A program made the translations under genes and the position numbers. A DNA stretch of 18,369 nt from NCBI GenBank assembly GCA_017515765.1, contig JAFWFF010000017.1, forward strand, positions 1-18,369, in the 5' to 3' direction. This document shows positions 1 to 7,736 of this stretch, piece after piece; within the stretch, counting starts at the first letter, position 1; the number at the start of each line of letters is the position of its first letter. The stretch is from Bacillota bacterium. GTDB lineage: Bacteria > Bacillota > Clostridia > Peptostreptococcales > Anaerovoracaceae. The notes under the pieces were generated by a model, which ran no database searches, was not told the origin of the DNA, and saw only the letters and a list, made by a program, of their open reading frames with translations.

Positions 1-537
1 GCGATCCTGGATATCATGATGCCGAAGATGGACGGGCTCACGGTGGTCCGGAAGCTCAGGGCCTCGGGCAGCAGCCTGCCGGTCTTGATGCTCACGGCGA
101 AGAGCGAGATCGACGATAAGGTCGAAGGCCTGGACAGCGGCGCGGACGACTATCTGACCAAGCCCTTCGCGATGAAGGAGCTTCTGGCCAGGATCCGCGC
201 GATGACCCGCCGGCAGCCCGAGATGACCGGAAACACCCTCACGTTCGGCGACCTCTCCCTCAGGCGGTCCGACTTCGCTCTTTCCGCTCCGGGCGGCGAG
301 ATCAGGCTGGGCAGCAAGGAATACCAGATCATGGAGATGCTGATGGCCAACTCAGGCCGGGTCATCCCGACCGAGCGTTTCATGGAGAAGATCTGGGGCT
401 ATGACAGCGACGCGGAGATAAACGTCGTCTGGGTGAACATCTCCGGCCTTAGGAAGAAGCTCGAACAGCTTGGCGCGCACGTCCTGATCAAAGCCTCGCG
501 CGGCGTCGGCTACTATCTTGCGGAGGCGGCGGAATGA
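1..537 (+). CDS. OmpR/PhoB-family response regulator (5' truncated)
   Basis: This is the C-terminal part of a two-component response regulator; the gene starts before the window. The visible reading frame is open from base 1 and opens with ILDIMMP, whose Asp (bases 10-12) is the expected phospho-acceptor. The conserved receiver Lys follows in DYLTKPF (about residue 57). A linker leads to an OmpR-type winged-helix DNA-binding domain with the usual signatures (GSKEYQIMEMLM, then the recognition region ending SGLRKKLEQLGA and RGVGYYL). The stop codon overlaps the kinase start as ATGA (534-537), so the two are translationally coupled and the kinase is almost certainly its partner. Family assignment is secure. 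The target genes are unknown, although the CWB2 gene just downstream is a plausible one. Confidence 0.95.
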   Translation, partial: AILDIMMPKMDGLTVVRKLRASGSSLPVLMLTAKSEIDDKVEGLDSGADDYLTKPFAMKELLARIRAMTRRQPEMTGNTLTFGDLSLRRSDFALSAPGGEIRLGSKEYQIMEMLMANSGRVIPTERFMEKIWGYDSDAEINVVWVNISGLRKKLEQLGAHVLIKASRGVGYYLAEAAE

Positions 538-1913
538 TCAAAAGACTCAGGCGGCGCGTAATAGCCATAACTATGCTGGCGGTCTTCGTGGTGCTCTTCG
601 TCCTGATGGGCGTCGCGAACCTTGCCAACTACCACCTCAAAGACAAGAACGCTGACGAACTGCTGGAGATACTGGCGGAAAACGGCGGGCGGTTCCCGCA
701 TCAGGGGCCGGGCGGAGGCCAGGGCTTCCCCGGCATGGGCGGCGAGCCTTTTGACGACGCGGATAACGATACGGACGACGCGGATGACGATACGGATGAC
801 GCGGATGACGCGGCCGACGATGCCTCCGGCGATGCCGAGCGCGACCCCTTTGATGACATGGGCGGATACGACTTCGGCAGGCGTCCGGGGATGAGCGAAG
901 AGACTCCTTTCGAGACGCGATTCTTCTCGGTCACCCTGAACAGCGCGGGGCAGGTCTCTTCGATCGACACAGGCCAGATAGCCGCTGTCACCACGGAAAA
1001 GGCCACGGAGATGACCCGTGCGGCCGCGGAAAGCGGGAAGACGACCGGCTACAACGGCAATTACAAATACCTGCGCGCCGCGGCGCCGCAGGGTGATATG
1101 TACATCTTCCTCGACTGCACCAGGGATATCGAGTCCTGCAGGGCGTTCCTGAGGATAAGCACGCTGGTGTCTTTGATCGGGTTCTGCGCGATATTCATCC
1201 TGGTCGTCCTGCTGTCTCCCGCGATGATCAGGCCGATCGCCGAGAGCTACGAAAAGCAGAAGCGCTTCATCACCGACGCCGGGCACGAGCTCAAAACGCC
1301 CCTCGCGGTTATCGAATCCTGCACCGAAGTCGTCGAGATGCAGAGCGGGGAGAGCAAATGGACCGCGGGGATCCGCGACCAGGTTAAGCGCATGACCGAC
1401 CTGACCGGCGCGCTGGTCTCTCTCGCCCGCATGGACGAGGCAGGCGGGGCGCTCGAGTTGTCAGACGTCGATCTCTCTGCTATCATTGAAGAGACTCTGA
1501 AGCCGTTTGCCCTGGTCGCCGAGCAGCAGGGAAAGAGCCTGGTTTCCGGCATCTCTCCCGGCGTAACGGTCAAAGGCAGCGAGGCCGCCCTGAGGCAGCT
1601 CGTTTCGATACTCGCTGACAACGCTGTGAAGTATTCATCCGAAGGCGCGGAGATCCGCTTCAGCCTCGGGACCGGAAGCAAACACGCCGTGCTCACGGCT
1701 TCAAACCCCGCCGAAGGCCTTAAGCCCGGGAACAGGGAAGAGTTATTTGACAGATTCTACAGGGGAGACAGCTCCAGGAGCAGCGAAAAGCGGGGCTACG
1801 GCATCGGCCTTTCGATGGCCCGCGCGATCTGCGAAGCCTGCGGAGGCACGATCTCCGCTCAGAGCCCTGACGGCAGCGAACTCGTAATCAAAGCGAGCTT
1901 CCCGCTCGCGTGA
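534..1913 (+). CDS. Sensor histidine kinase with acidic-repeat extracytoplasmic domain
   Basis: Membrane-bound sensor kinase of 459 residues. A short basic cytoplasmic start is followed by TM1 (about residues 12-32). An extracytoplasmic region of about 170 residues is rich first in Gly (GPGGGQGFPGMGG) and then in Asp. TM2 lies near residues 207-230. The HisKA dimerisation domain carries the H-box GHELKTPL, with phosphorylated His at residue 251 (bases 1284-1286). The HATPase domain has the N-box DNAVKY (Asn 363) and the glycine box GYGIGLSMA. No clear HAMP domain is visible; the linker after TM2 is very short. The gene overlaps the response regulator by 4 bp. The residue 74-94 segment consists of three heptapeptides of the form DDADxDT, an unusual sensor feature that could bind cations or cationic peptides. 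That role is inferred, by loose analogy with the acidic patch of PhoQ. Confidence 0.95.
   Translation: MIKRLRRRVIAITMLAVFVVLFVLMGVANLANYHLKDKNADELLEILAENGGRFPHQGPGGGQGFPGMGGEPFDDADNDTDDADDDTDDADDAADDASGDAERDPFDDMGGYDFGRRPGMSEETPFETRFFSVTLNSAGQVSSIDTGQIAAVTTEKATEMTRAAAESGKTTGYNGNYKYLRAAAPQGDMYIFLDCTRDIESCRAFLRISTLVSLIGFCAIFILVVLLSPAMIRPIAESYEKQKRFITDAGHELKTPLAVIESCTEVVEMQSGESKWTAGIRDQVKRMTDLTGALVSLARMDEAGGALELSDVDLSAIIEETLKPFALVAEQQGKSLVSGISPGVTVKGSEAALRQLVSILADNAVKYSSEGAEIRFSLGTGSKHAVLTASNPAEGLKPGNREELFDRFYRGDSSRSSEKRGYGIGLSMARAICEACGGTISAQSPDGSELVIKASFPLA
753..815 (+). repeat. 21-bp in-frame minisatellite (acidic heptapeptide x3) in the kinase sensor
   Basis: Three consecutive 21-bp units (753-773, 774-794, 795-815) encode DDADNDT, DDADDDT and DDADDAA. 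They differ only by scattered base changes, so they probably arose by slippage or tandem duplication. The unit length is a multiple of three, so copy number can vary without breaking the reading frame. Confidence 0.85.
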
Positions 1914-1984
1914 CAGGACGACCGCCCGGCGCCCGGAAGCGCGGCAGATCCAGGCGGCCTGCACCGATAGTTACAGGAGACCAT

Positions 1985-3325
1985 ATGAAGACCATTCATC
2001 CGAAACACGCAAAAAGAGTTCTTTCAGCAGCGCTGGCCCTAATGCTGATCTTCCTCATTCCGGCAGCGGCGCTCCCGGCCTTTGCGGAGACCGAGCCTGC
2101 GGCCGATTCCGGGACCGAGACATACAGCATCACCGTGACCGGCGGAAGGGCAGCGGTCGGACAGAACGCCGAGGATCTCACCACCGTCGAGTTCACTGAC
2201 GACAAGCCTTTCATATTCTTTGTTTTCGCCGACCCCTCGGACGGGCTCAGGGAATTTGATCACTGGGAGGCCGAAGGCGCCGCGCTGACCGCCTACCAGA
2301 CCTACTCGAGCTGCTTTACCATGGCGATGCCGCACAACGATCTTTCGCTCACGGCAGTCTTCCGCGACACCGACCCGGACAAAAGGCTCGCCGGCTCCAA
2401 CCGCTACGCGACGAGCCAGGCGGTGGCCAACGACTATATGAAGGGCCGCGAGGCAGGCTATTTTGATAAGGTAGTGGTCGCCAGCGGGGTGAATTTCCCC
2501 GACGCGCTCGCGGGAAGCTATCTTGCCGCTATGCTCGACGCGCCGCTCATCATGGTGAACGACAGCATGTCGCAGAACGTCGCGGACTACATCCAGCGCC
2601 ACACCTACCCCGGAGCGACCGTATACATCCTTGGAGGTACAGGCGCGGTGCCCGAATCGTTCGAGACTCTGATCACCGGAAGCGACTACGGTTTCAAGGC
2701 CGAACGCCTCGCGGGAAGCAACCGCTATCTGACCAACCTGGAGATCCTCGATTCCTGCGGCGCCTGCGCTGAAGGCAAGACCGAGGACGTCCTGGTCTGC
2801 AGCGGGAAGAGTTTTGCCGACGCGCTTTCCGCGTCATCCCTCGCCTCTCCCATACTGCTGGTCGGCGACACGCTCCTCCCCGGACAGCTCGAATTCGTCA
2901 AGCGCCCCGGCGTCGGCACTGTCTATATCATAGGCGGGACTGCCGCGGTGTCGGAAAGCGTCGAGGCCGCGATCGCCGAAGCTTCCGGCAAGACTCCCGT
3001 AAGGCTCGCCGGCGCGAACCGCTACGAGACCTCCGCCGCTATCGCATCCTACTTCACCAACACGCTGGAAACCTTCGCGGGCGACATGGTCTTCTTCGCC
3101 AGCGGGGCGAATTTCCCCGACGGACTCGCGGGCGGCCCGCTCGCCTGCACCTACGGCGCGCCCCTTCTTTTGATCGACAAAGGCCGCACCGTCGACGCGG
3201 CCGGGTATAACGCCCTGCACGGCATCACCCGCTCGGTCACCCTCGGCGGCACGGGAGTCCTTCCCGACGAGACCGTCGCGGCAGCAAAAACCTACGCTGC
3301 CGCCGACACAGCCGGCATAAACTGA
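1985..3325 (+). CDS. Secreted cell-wall protein with InlB-like domain and three CWB2 repeats
   Basis: Predicted exported protein of 446 residues. I start it at the ATG at 1985 because it is preceded by CAGGAGA and begins with a typical signal peptide: basic residues, a hydrophobic stretch at 12-30 and a cleavage site after AFA (about residue 34). The frame is open further upstream to 1910 but that stretch has no signal-like character. Residues about 45-125 resemble the InlB B-repeat / bacterial repeat fold (YSITVTGG, FDHWEAEG, LTAVF). Three putative cell wall-binding type 2 repeats then start at about residues 134, 241 and 340 with RLAGSNRY, RLAGSNRY and RLAGANRY. In clostridia, tandem CWB2 modules anchor S-layer and surface proteins non-covalently to wall polymers. 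There is no catalytic domain, so this may be a structural or adhesive surface protein. It lies 71 bp after the kinase with no obvious promoter between them and ends at a strong terminator. Confidence 0.9.
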   Translation: MKTIHPKHAKRVLSAALALMLIFLIPAAALPAFAETEPAADSGTETYSITVTGGRAAVGQNAEDLTTVEFTDDKPFIFFVFADPSDGLREFDHWEAEGAALTAYQTYSSCFTMAMPHNDLSLTAVFRDTDPDKRLAGSNRYATSQAVANDYMKGREAGYFDKVVVASGVNFPDALAGSYLAAMLDAPLIMVNDSMSQNVADYIQRHTYPGATVYILGGTGAVPESFETLITGSDYGFKAERLAGSNRYLTNLEILDSCGACAEGKTEDVLVCSGKSFADALSASSLASPILLVGDTLLPGQLEFVKRPGVGTVYIIGGTAAVSESVEAAIAEASGKTPVRLAGANRYETSAAIASYFTNTLETFAGDMVFFASGANFPDGLAGGPLACTYGAPLLLIDKGRTVDAAGYNALHGITRSVTLGGTGVLPDETVAAAKTYAAADTAGIN

Positions 3326-3354
3326 CCGCAGGGTCTGCCAGAATATGATAATGA

Positions 3355-3388
3355 AAAGAGCCCGCTCCTGAAGCGGGCTCTTTGTTTA
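3355..3388 (+). terminator. Rho-independent terminator of the kinase/CWB2 transcript
   Basis: A perfect 12-bp stem, AAAGAGCCCGCT (3355-3366) paired with AGCGGGCTCTTT (3372-3383), closes a 5-base loop and runs into a T-rich tail. It lies 29 bp after the CWB2 stop codon. Confidence 0.92.
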
Positions 3389-3431
3389 TCCTGATTTATC
3401 CGGTTTTCCGGGTCACCGGCCGGTTTTTTAC

Positions 3432-3676
3432 AGCCATCGCTTAAAAATCGAAAAATGTAGTTGCCATTTCGCAAAAAACGGGCGATGGCTGTCTAATTCT
3501 GGTCATCATGGTGCGGAATCAGATAGCCATTGGCCGAAAAACGAAAAATGTGCTGCCCATTTCGCAAAAAACGGGCAATGGCTGTCTAATTCGGATCATC
3601 ATGCTGCGGAATCAGATAGCCATTGGCTGAAAATCGAAAAATGTACTGCCCTTTTCGCGAAAAATGGGCGATGGCT
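3432..3676. repeat. Tandem array of three 59-bp hairpin units, 93-bp period
   Basis: Three 59-bp units lie at 3432-3490, 3525-3583 and 3618-3676, separated by two near-identical 34-bp spacers (3491-3524, 3584-3617), so the period is exactly 93 bp. Each unit begins AGCCAT and ends ATGGCT and can fold end to end. Stem changes are compensatory: CATCG/CGATG in unit 1 and CATTG/CAATG in unit 2, while unit 3 combines CATTG with CGATG and so needs a G-U pair. Each unit shares an inner CGAAAAATG and a second GCC...GGGC arm (in unit 3 a TTTTCGCGAAAA palindrome). The spacers are themselves imperfect hairpins (TCTAATTC with GAATCAGA). The array fills the convergent gap between the CWB2 and M20 genes. 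It contains no credible open reading frame. Function unknown. Confidence 0.9.
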
Positions 3677-3690
3677 CACCAAATCGCATA

Positions 3691-3743
3691 GCGGGGCAGC
3701 CTCCGCGCCTGGTTCCGGCAGGCAGGCCGGCCGGCAACCCCGC
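3691..3743 (-). terminator. Nested GC-rich hairpin after the minus-strand operon
   Basis: GCGGGGCAGCC (3691-3701) pairs with GGCAACCCCGC (3733-3743) with two mismatches, and inside it GCCTG (3707-3711) pairs with CAGGC (3719-3723). Read on the minus strand it begins 3 bases after the M20 peptidase stop codon. It lacks a U-tract, so it may be a weak terminator or an RNA 3'-end stabiliser rather than a classic intrinsic terminator. Confidence 0.4.
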
Positions 3744-3746
3744 GTC

Positions 3747-5429
3747 TCAGCCGAGCAGGCAGAGCACGGCGTGGTCGAGGAGGACCGGGGTGCGGTGGTA
3801 GAGGTCTTCCGTGTAGACGCGCTCGGTGAGCTTGTGGAAATCCTTTCCCCAGGGGCCGATGTTTATCCCGCCCATTGAGATGTCTTTGATCGCCTCAAAG
3901 GGGACGTCGTAGCATTCCCCGAAGAGCGGCATGGCTCCGGAAAGCGACGCTCTCTGGGCGGCGGGGTCGTCGATGTTGATATAGCTCAGGTCGCAGATGC
4001 CGGTGAAGAAATATTCCCTTTCGTATTCTTCCCCGTACTTCTCGGCGGCGAAGCGGATGATCTCCTCTCCGAGGCCCTTTGCCGCGGGAGCGATGCCTTC
4101 GAAATAGCAGTTGGACACGTTGGGGTAGTAGGGCGGGAGCAGGCCGTAGACCACTCTCGGGGACATGTCTTCAACGTAGTCGTAGATCGCGTCGACCAGC
4201 CTGAATGTGCCCTCGATGGTATTGATCGCGCCGGATCTGATGTCCGCCAGAATCGCGGCCTTCCTATGCTCGTAGGCGGAGCGGAACTCTTCGCCGTGGG
4301 ACGCCAGAGCCAGATCGTAGAGTTCGCGGAACTCGCTCACGCAGGGCTTCCAGGGAAGCTCGGCGATCTCGCGGCCGGACGCGCGGCAGAAAGCTTCGTA
4401 GCTCTTCTGGGTGCGGCCGATGACCGCTTCCATCGCGTCAAAACAGACCTTTCTCACGTTCCCGAGCACCTGCGCCGGGGTCTGGTTAAGGGAAAGGACG
4501 CTCAGGCAGCCTGTGGAGACCAAAGGCATAGAGACGTCGTAGTGATCCTTCCTGTCGCGGGCGTACAGCCAGGTCGGCGCCGGCGCGCACTCTCCCGCGT
4601 AGCTGTCGGCAAAGTCTATGTTGACCTCTGTCCTGGTCATGATCTCCGCCAGGATGCCGGTGGAATTTATCCCCTCATAAACCTTGCCTGCGTGGGCAAG
4701 ATATCCCCTTACGTAGAAGAAAGGCATGAGCTTTCCGACGGTGCCTTCGGACAGGACGCCGCAGTCCGGGCGGCGCCTTTGATGGGGCTCCGAATTGATC
4801 ATCATGAGGTAGTTAAGGCCGTATTTCGCCTTAAGTTCGGACAAAAGCACCGCCGCGGCGCGCATTCCGGCAGACTGGTTCTCCTCGTCCGGGACGGCGA
4901 TCACCAGGAAATTCCCTTTGAAGTCCGGCATCTTTGAGTACTGCTCGAGCAAAGCGAGCTGGATCGATCCGCCGCCCTTCATGTCGCAGCCGCCTCTTCC
5001 GAACAGATAGCCGCCCGAAGCGAGATCGGCAGCCGCTTCCTCAGAGAGCAGGCCGGGGTGCTGTTTCAGCGCCTCAGCGACTTCGTCCGGCGAATACGCT
5101 ATATCCGCGAGGTTCTTGAAATCCTCCACGTCCACCACGTCGAAATGGTGCACCGCGCACACGGTGTCACTCACGGTCCCGCCTCCACAGGTCCCGCGGA
5201 CCATCGCCCAGCAGACCGAGCGCCCGAACTCGTCGCCCGGGATCTCATATACTCCCCAATACTGGGGATTTTCCCCGAAATAGGGGATCTCCCCTATCAG
5301 TTCTTTAAAGAAAGGTACTGCCTTCTGCTCCGCTGCCGTCCCCGATGTGCTCCTGACTGCCATGTACCTGTACAGTATGTCTTTGATCCTTGCCGACAAG
5401 GCTTCAAAATCGATGCTGTGGTTATCCAT
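3747..5429 (-). CDS. M20-family metallopeptidase, RocB-like
   Basis: Cytoplasmic zinc-type hydrolase of 560 residues, close to the length of RocB-type M20 proteins and longer than ordinary M20 peptidases (about 400). The metal site is recognisable: HFD (His 95, Asp 97), the bridging Asp in GRGGCDMKGG (Asp 149), the acidic pair in PDEEN (Glu 182, Glu 183), Glu 214 in NSEPH and a C-terminal His 532 in GKDFHK. The start at 5429 follows GGAGGAGA on the minus strand. It is the last gene of the four-gene operon, 36 bp after the threonine-synthase-like gene. RocB is linked to arginine utilisation in Bacillus but its exact reaction is not settled. Here the neighbours suggest release of amino acids from peptides or N-acyl derivatives, which is inference. 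Confidence 0.88.
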   Translation of the reverse strand: MDNHSIDFEALSARIKDILYRYMAVRSTSGTAAEQKAVPFFKELIGEIPYFGENPQYWGVYEIPGDEFGRSVCWAMVRGTCGGGTVSDTVCAVHHFDVVDVEDFKNLADIAYSPDEVAEALKQHPGLLSEEAAADLASGGYLFGRGGCDMKGGGSIQLALLEQYSKMPDFKGNFLVIAVPDEENQSAGMRAAAVLLSELKAKYGLNYLMMINSEPHQRRRPDCGVLSEGTVGKLMPFFYVRGYLAHAGKVYEGINSTGILAEIMTRTEVNIDFADSYAGECAPAPTWLYARDRKDHYDVSMPLVSTGCLSVLSLNQTPAQVLGNVRKVCFDAMEAVIGRTQKSYEAFCRASGREIAELPWKPCVSEFRELYDLALASHGEEFRSAYEHRKAAILADIRSGAINTIEGTFRLVDAIYDYVEDMSPRVVYGLLPPYYPNVSNCYFEGIAPAAKGLGEEIIRFAAEKYGEEYEREYFFTGICDLSYINIDDPAAQRASLSGAMPLFGECYDVPFEAIKDISMGGINIGPWGKDFHKLTERVYTEDLYHRTPVLLDHAVLCLLG

Positions 5430-5465
5430 GATCTCTCCTCCGGTATCTTAAAAATTATCTTTTGT

Positions 5466-6560
5466 TCAGTGATCCGACTTCAGCCCGGCGCCGCACATAG
5501 TGATCAGGCAGTCGGGCGTTTTGCCGTATTTGCTGCAGTAATTGAGGTACGCCGCATAGTTGGCCGCGGTCGTATGCTCACAGTATACACCCTTTGCCGC
5601 GAGGGCGGCGCGGGCATTGAGGATCTTGTCTTCCGGCGCGTGGATGAACCTCACCCCGTACTTCCGCGCGTATTCGAGGATCTCCGCCGCGCGCATCGGT
5701 TTGCCGATCGCTATGCCTTCCGCCATGGTTTCTTTGACCTCGACCTCGGCGTAGTCTGAGAGCCCCTGCTCGGCGGCTTTGAGGAGCGGGTCGCAGGTCT
5801 CGGCCTGCACCGCGATGATCTGCGGCACCCGGTCGATCACGCCTGCCTCGGTGAACTCGTCCAGCGCGTGCATAACTCCGAGGAAAAGCGTCCCGTTCCC
5901 GACCGGGATGATCAGATTCTCCGGGAGCCTCCCGAGCTGCTCGAACATCTCGTAGAGATAGGTCTTGGTCCCCTCATAGAAGAACGGATTGTATACATGG
6001 TTGGCGTAGTAGATGCCTTCGCTCTCGACTTTCGCCCTGCAGACATCGGCGCAGTGGTCGCGGTCTCCGGGGATTATCGCGACTTTGGCGCCGTGTGCCC
6101 GGATCATGTCGATCTTCTTCGGGCTCGTGCCCTCTTTGACAAAGATCTCGCAGTCGATGCCTGCCCTTGCCCCGTAGGCCGCGACGGCATTCCCGGCGTT
6201 CCCGCTGCTGTCCTGCACCACCCGGTCGACGCCGATCGACTTGCAGTGCGCGATCAAAACGGCCGCGCCGCGGTCCTTGAAGGAAAGGGTGGGCATGAAG
6301 TAGTCCATCTTCAGCATCACGTCCTCGTCGAACTTCACTATGGGGGTGAGGCCTTCGCCCATCGTCACATCGCGCCACGAGTCGTCGCGGAGCGCCATGA
6401 ACTTCCTGTAGCGGAACATGCTCCACTCACTTTTGTCTATTCCGTCGAGGCTGAACTTCGGCGGCTTGAAATCAAGCTTCCAGAGGCCTCCGCAATCGCA
6501 TTTCGCCTTGCGGCTCGTCACCGGCTCGCGTTTTCCGCATTTTCCGCAGATGTATTCCAT
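5466..6560 (-). CDS. Threonine-synthase-like PLP enzyme with N-terminal zinc ribbon
   Basis: Fold-type II pyridoxal-phosphate enzyme of 364 residues. A small zinc-ribbon head (Cys 5, 8, 21 and 23) precedes the catalytic domain, an arrangement seen in a subset of archaeal and bacterial threonine synthases. The PLP Lys is K95 in SFKDRG. The substrate loop reads SSGNAGNA (118-125) and the phosphate-binding glycine loop reads PVGNGT (219-224). The protein is shorter than classical threonine synthase, and no homoserine or aspartate pathway gene is nearby. Its place in an operon with RidA and a D-serine dehydratase-like enzyme makes a catabolic beta-elimination or dehydratase role as likely as threonine synthesis. 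The start at 6560 has AAGGGG six bases upstream on the minus strand. Family call strong, substrate unknown. Confidence 0.85.
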   Translation of the reverse strand: MEYICGKCGKREPVTSRKAKCDCGGLWKLDFKPPKFSLDGIDKSEWSMFRYRKFMALRDDSWRDVTMGEGLTPIVKFDEDVMLKMDYFMPTLSFKDRGAAVLIAHCKSIGVDRVVQDSSGNAGNAVAAYGARAGIDCEIFVKEGTSPKKIDMIRAHGAKVAIIPGDRDHCADVCRAKVESEGIYYANHVYNPFFYEGTKTYLYEMFEQLGRLPENLIIPVGNGTLFLGVMHALDEFTEAGVIDRVPQIIAVQAETCDPLLKAAEQGLSDYAEVEVKETMAEGIAIGKPMRAAEILEYARKYGVRFIHAPEDKILNARAALAAKGVYCEHTTAANYAAYLNYCSKYGKTPDCLITMCGAGLKSDH

Positions 6561-6607
6561 GGTTTTCCCCTTATCCTTTTCCCCTATGAAGGGAAGTTTT
6601 CCCCTTA
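6561..6607 (-). promoter_or_regulatory. Threefold GGGGAAAA motif in the 44-bp gap upstream of the PLP-enzyme gene
   Basis: On the plus strand TTTTCCCC occurs at 6563, 6577 and 6597, each followed by TTA or TA. On the coding (minus) strand the copy nearest the start, AAGGGG, is positioned as the ribosome binding site. The other two are not needed for initiation and may be regulatory or simply duplicated. No function is demonstrated. Confidence 0.4.
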
Positions 6608-7732
6608 TACCGACCGGCCGCGGCAGGCTACGGGGATCTCTCCGATCACCCTCCCGCCGGAGACCAGATATGCTTTATCGTACAGATTGACGGTCGGGCA
6701 GATGTGGCTCGGTATTATCCCGACCTTGTCACCGATCTGCACTCCGTCGCGGAATTCCGCGCTGTTCAGCACAGCGTGCTCGTCATACAGGTTATCTACC
6801 GTTATGTGTTCCGCGCCTTTGACCGCGCCGAAGCCGTTTGTCGCGCAGATGCCCGACGGCCTGTTCTGCGAGACGAGCGCCTTTGCTCCTGCGTCCAGGA
6901 CGACTCGGTCCCCGTAGGGTTTGGAGATGACCGACGCGAGCACTGTCGCGGCGCAGCGGCTGAAATCCCCGATCGCCTTTGACTGTCCGACGTCAAAGAA
7001 TATATACGTCCCAAGACGCAGCTCGGTGACGCCTTCATACTGTTCCGGCTCATCGCAGAGCATCACCGAAGGAGTCGCGCCGATACTGACCGTATCGATA
7101 TCCACACCCATAGAGCGGATTATGTCCGCGGCGCGCACCGTCCTCTCATAGGCGGCTTTGGCCTTAGCGCGGCAGTCTGCGGCGTCCTTTGCCTTATATG
7201 TATGGCCCTCGTGGGAAAAGATCCCTTTAAGGACGACGTTCCGGGAGGCTTTGATCGCGCTTACCAGGCCGGTCAGCTGCCAGTCCTCCACGACGCCCGA
7301 TCTCACTTCTCCGACTTCATATTCTATCAGGACTTCAAGCGGCTTTTCCCCCTCGAACACCTCTTCCATCTGGGCGAGCTGGACCACGTTGTCGATCCCG
7401 GCGCGCACCCGGACGCGGCGTGCGAGGTCCCTGAGCCTCTCGTATTTGTCCCTGCCGATCACCTCGTTCGCTATGAAGATGTCGCCGATCCCGGCGTCCG
7501 CCATCACCTCAGCCTCGCCTATCTTGGCGCAGGCTATCCCGCAGGCCCCGGCTTCCATCTGGAGCTTCGCGAAATACGGCATGCGGTGAGTCTTGATGTG
7601 CGGCCTCAGCGCGATGCCCAGCCGGTCCGCTTTCTCCTGCATCATCCGGATGTTTTCCAGAGCGCGATCCCGGTCTATCAAAAGCGCCGGCGTCGGCAGA
7701 TCATATGGGGAGATCATATTTTTCTCATTCAT
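6605..7732 (-). CDS. D-serine dehydratase / D-threonine aldolase-like PLP enzyme
   Basis: Fold-type III (alanine racemase N-terminal-like) PLP enzyme of 375 residues. The N-terminus has DLPTPALLIDRD, and the PLP Lys is K47 in RPHIKTH. Near the C-terminus SHICPTVN supplies a His-x-Cys metal pair (His 343, Cys 345). In this family His/Cys is the zinc site of eukaryotic-type D-serine dehydratase, whereas D-threonine aldolases use His/Asp. I therefore favour a metal-dependent D-serine (or D-3-hydroxy amino acid) dehydratase over an aldolase. The gene begins 4 bp after ridA and precedes another PLP enzyme, and RidA proteins clear the enamines that such dehydratases release, which supports the dehydratase reading. 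An alternative start at the Met at residue 6 is possible. Confidence 0.85.
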   Translation of the reverse strand: MNEKNMISPYDLPTPALLIDRDRALENIRMMQEKADRLGIALRPHIKTHRMPYFAKLQMEAGACGIACAKIGEAEVMADAGIGDIFIANEVIGRDKYERLRDLARRVRVRAGIDNVVQLAQMEEVFEGEKPLEVLIEYEVGEVRSGVVEDWQLTGLVSAIKASRNVVLKGIFSHEGHTYKAKDAADCRAKAKAAYERTVRAADIIRSMGVDIDTVSIGATPSVMLCDEPEQYEGVTELRLGTYIFFDVGQSKAIGDFSRCAATVLASVISKPYGDRVVLDAGAKALVSQNRPSGICATNGFGAVKGAEHITVDNLYDEHAVLNSAEFRDGVQIGDKVGIIPSHICPTVNLYDKAYLVSGGRVIGEIPVACRGRSV

Positions 7733-7736
7733 TTTC

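Noticed and set aside
1910..1984. CWB2 protein starting at 1910, overlapping the kinase stop
   Set aside because: The added 25 residues are Arg/Pro-rich and would bury the signal peptide; the ATG at 1985 has a ribosome binding site and begins a proper signal sequence.
3400..3430. Second terminator after the CWB2 gene (CCGG repeats followed by six T)
   Set aside because: Only about 4 bp of stem forms next to the T-run; the strong terminator at 3355-3388 already explains transcript ending.
3432..3676. CRISPR array
   Set aside because: The spacers are nearly identical to each other, there are only three units, the unit is 59 bp, and no cas gene is nearby.
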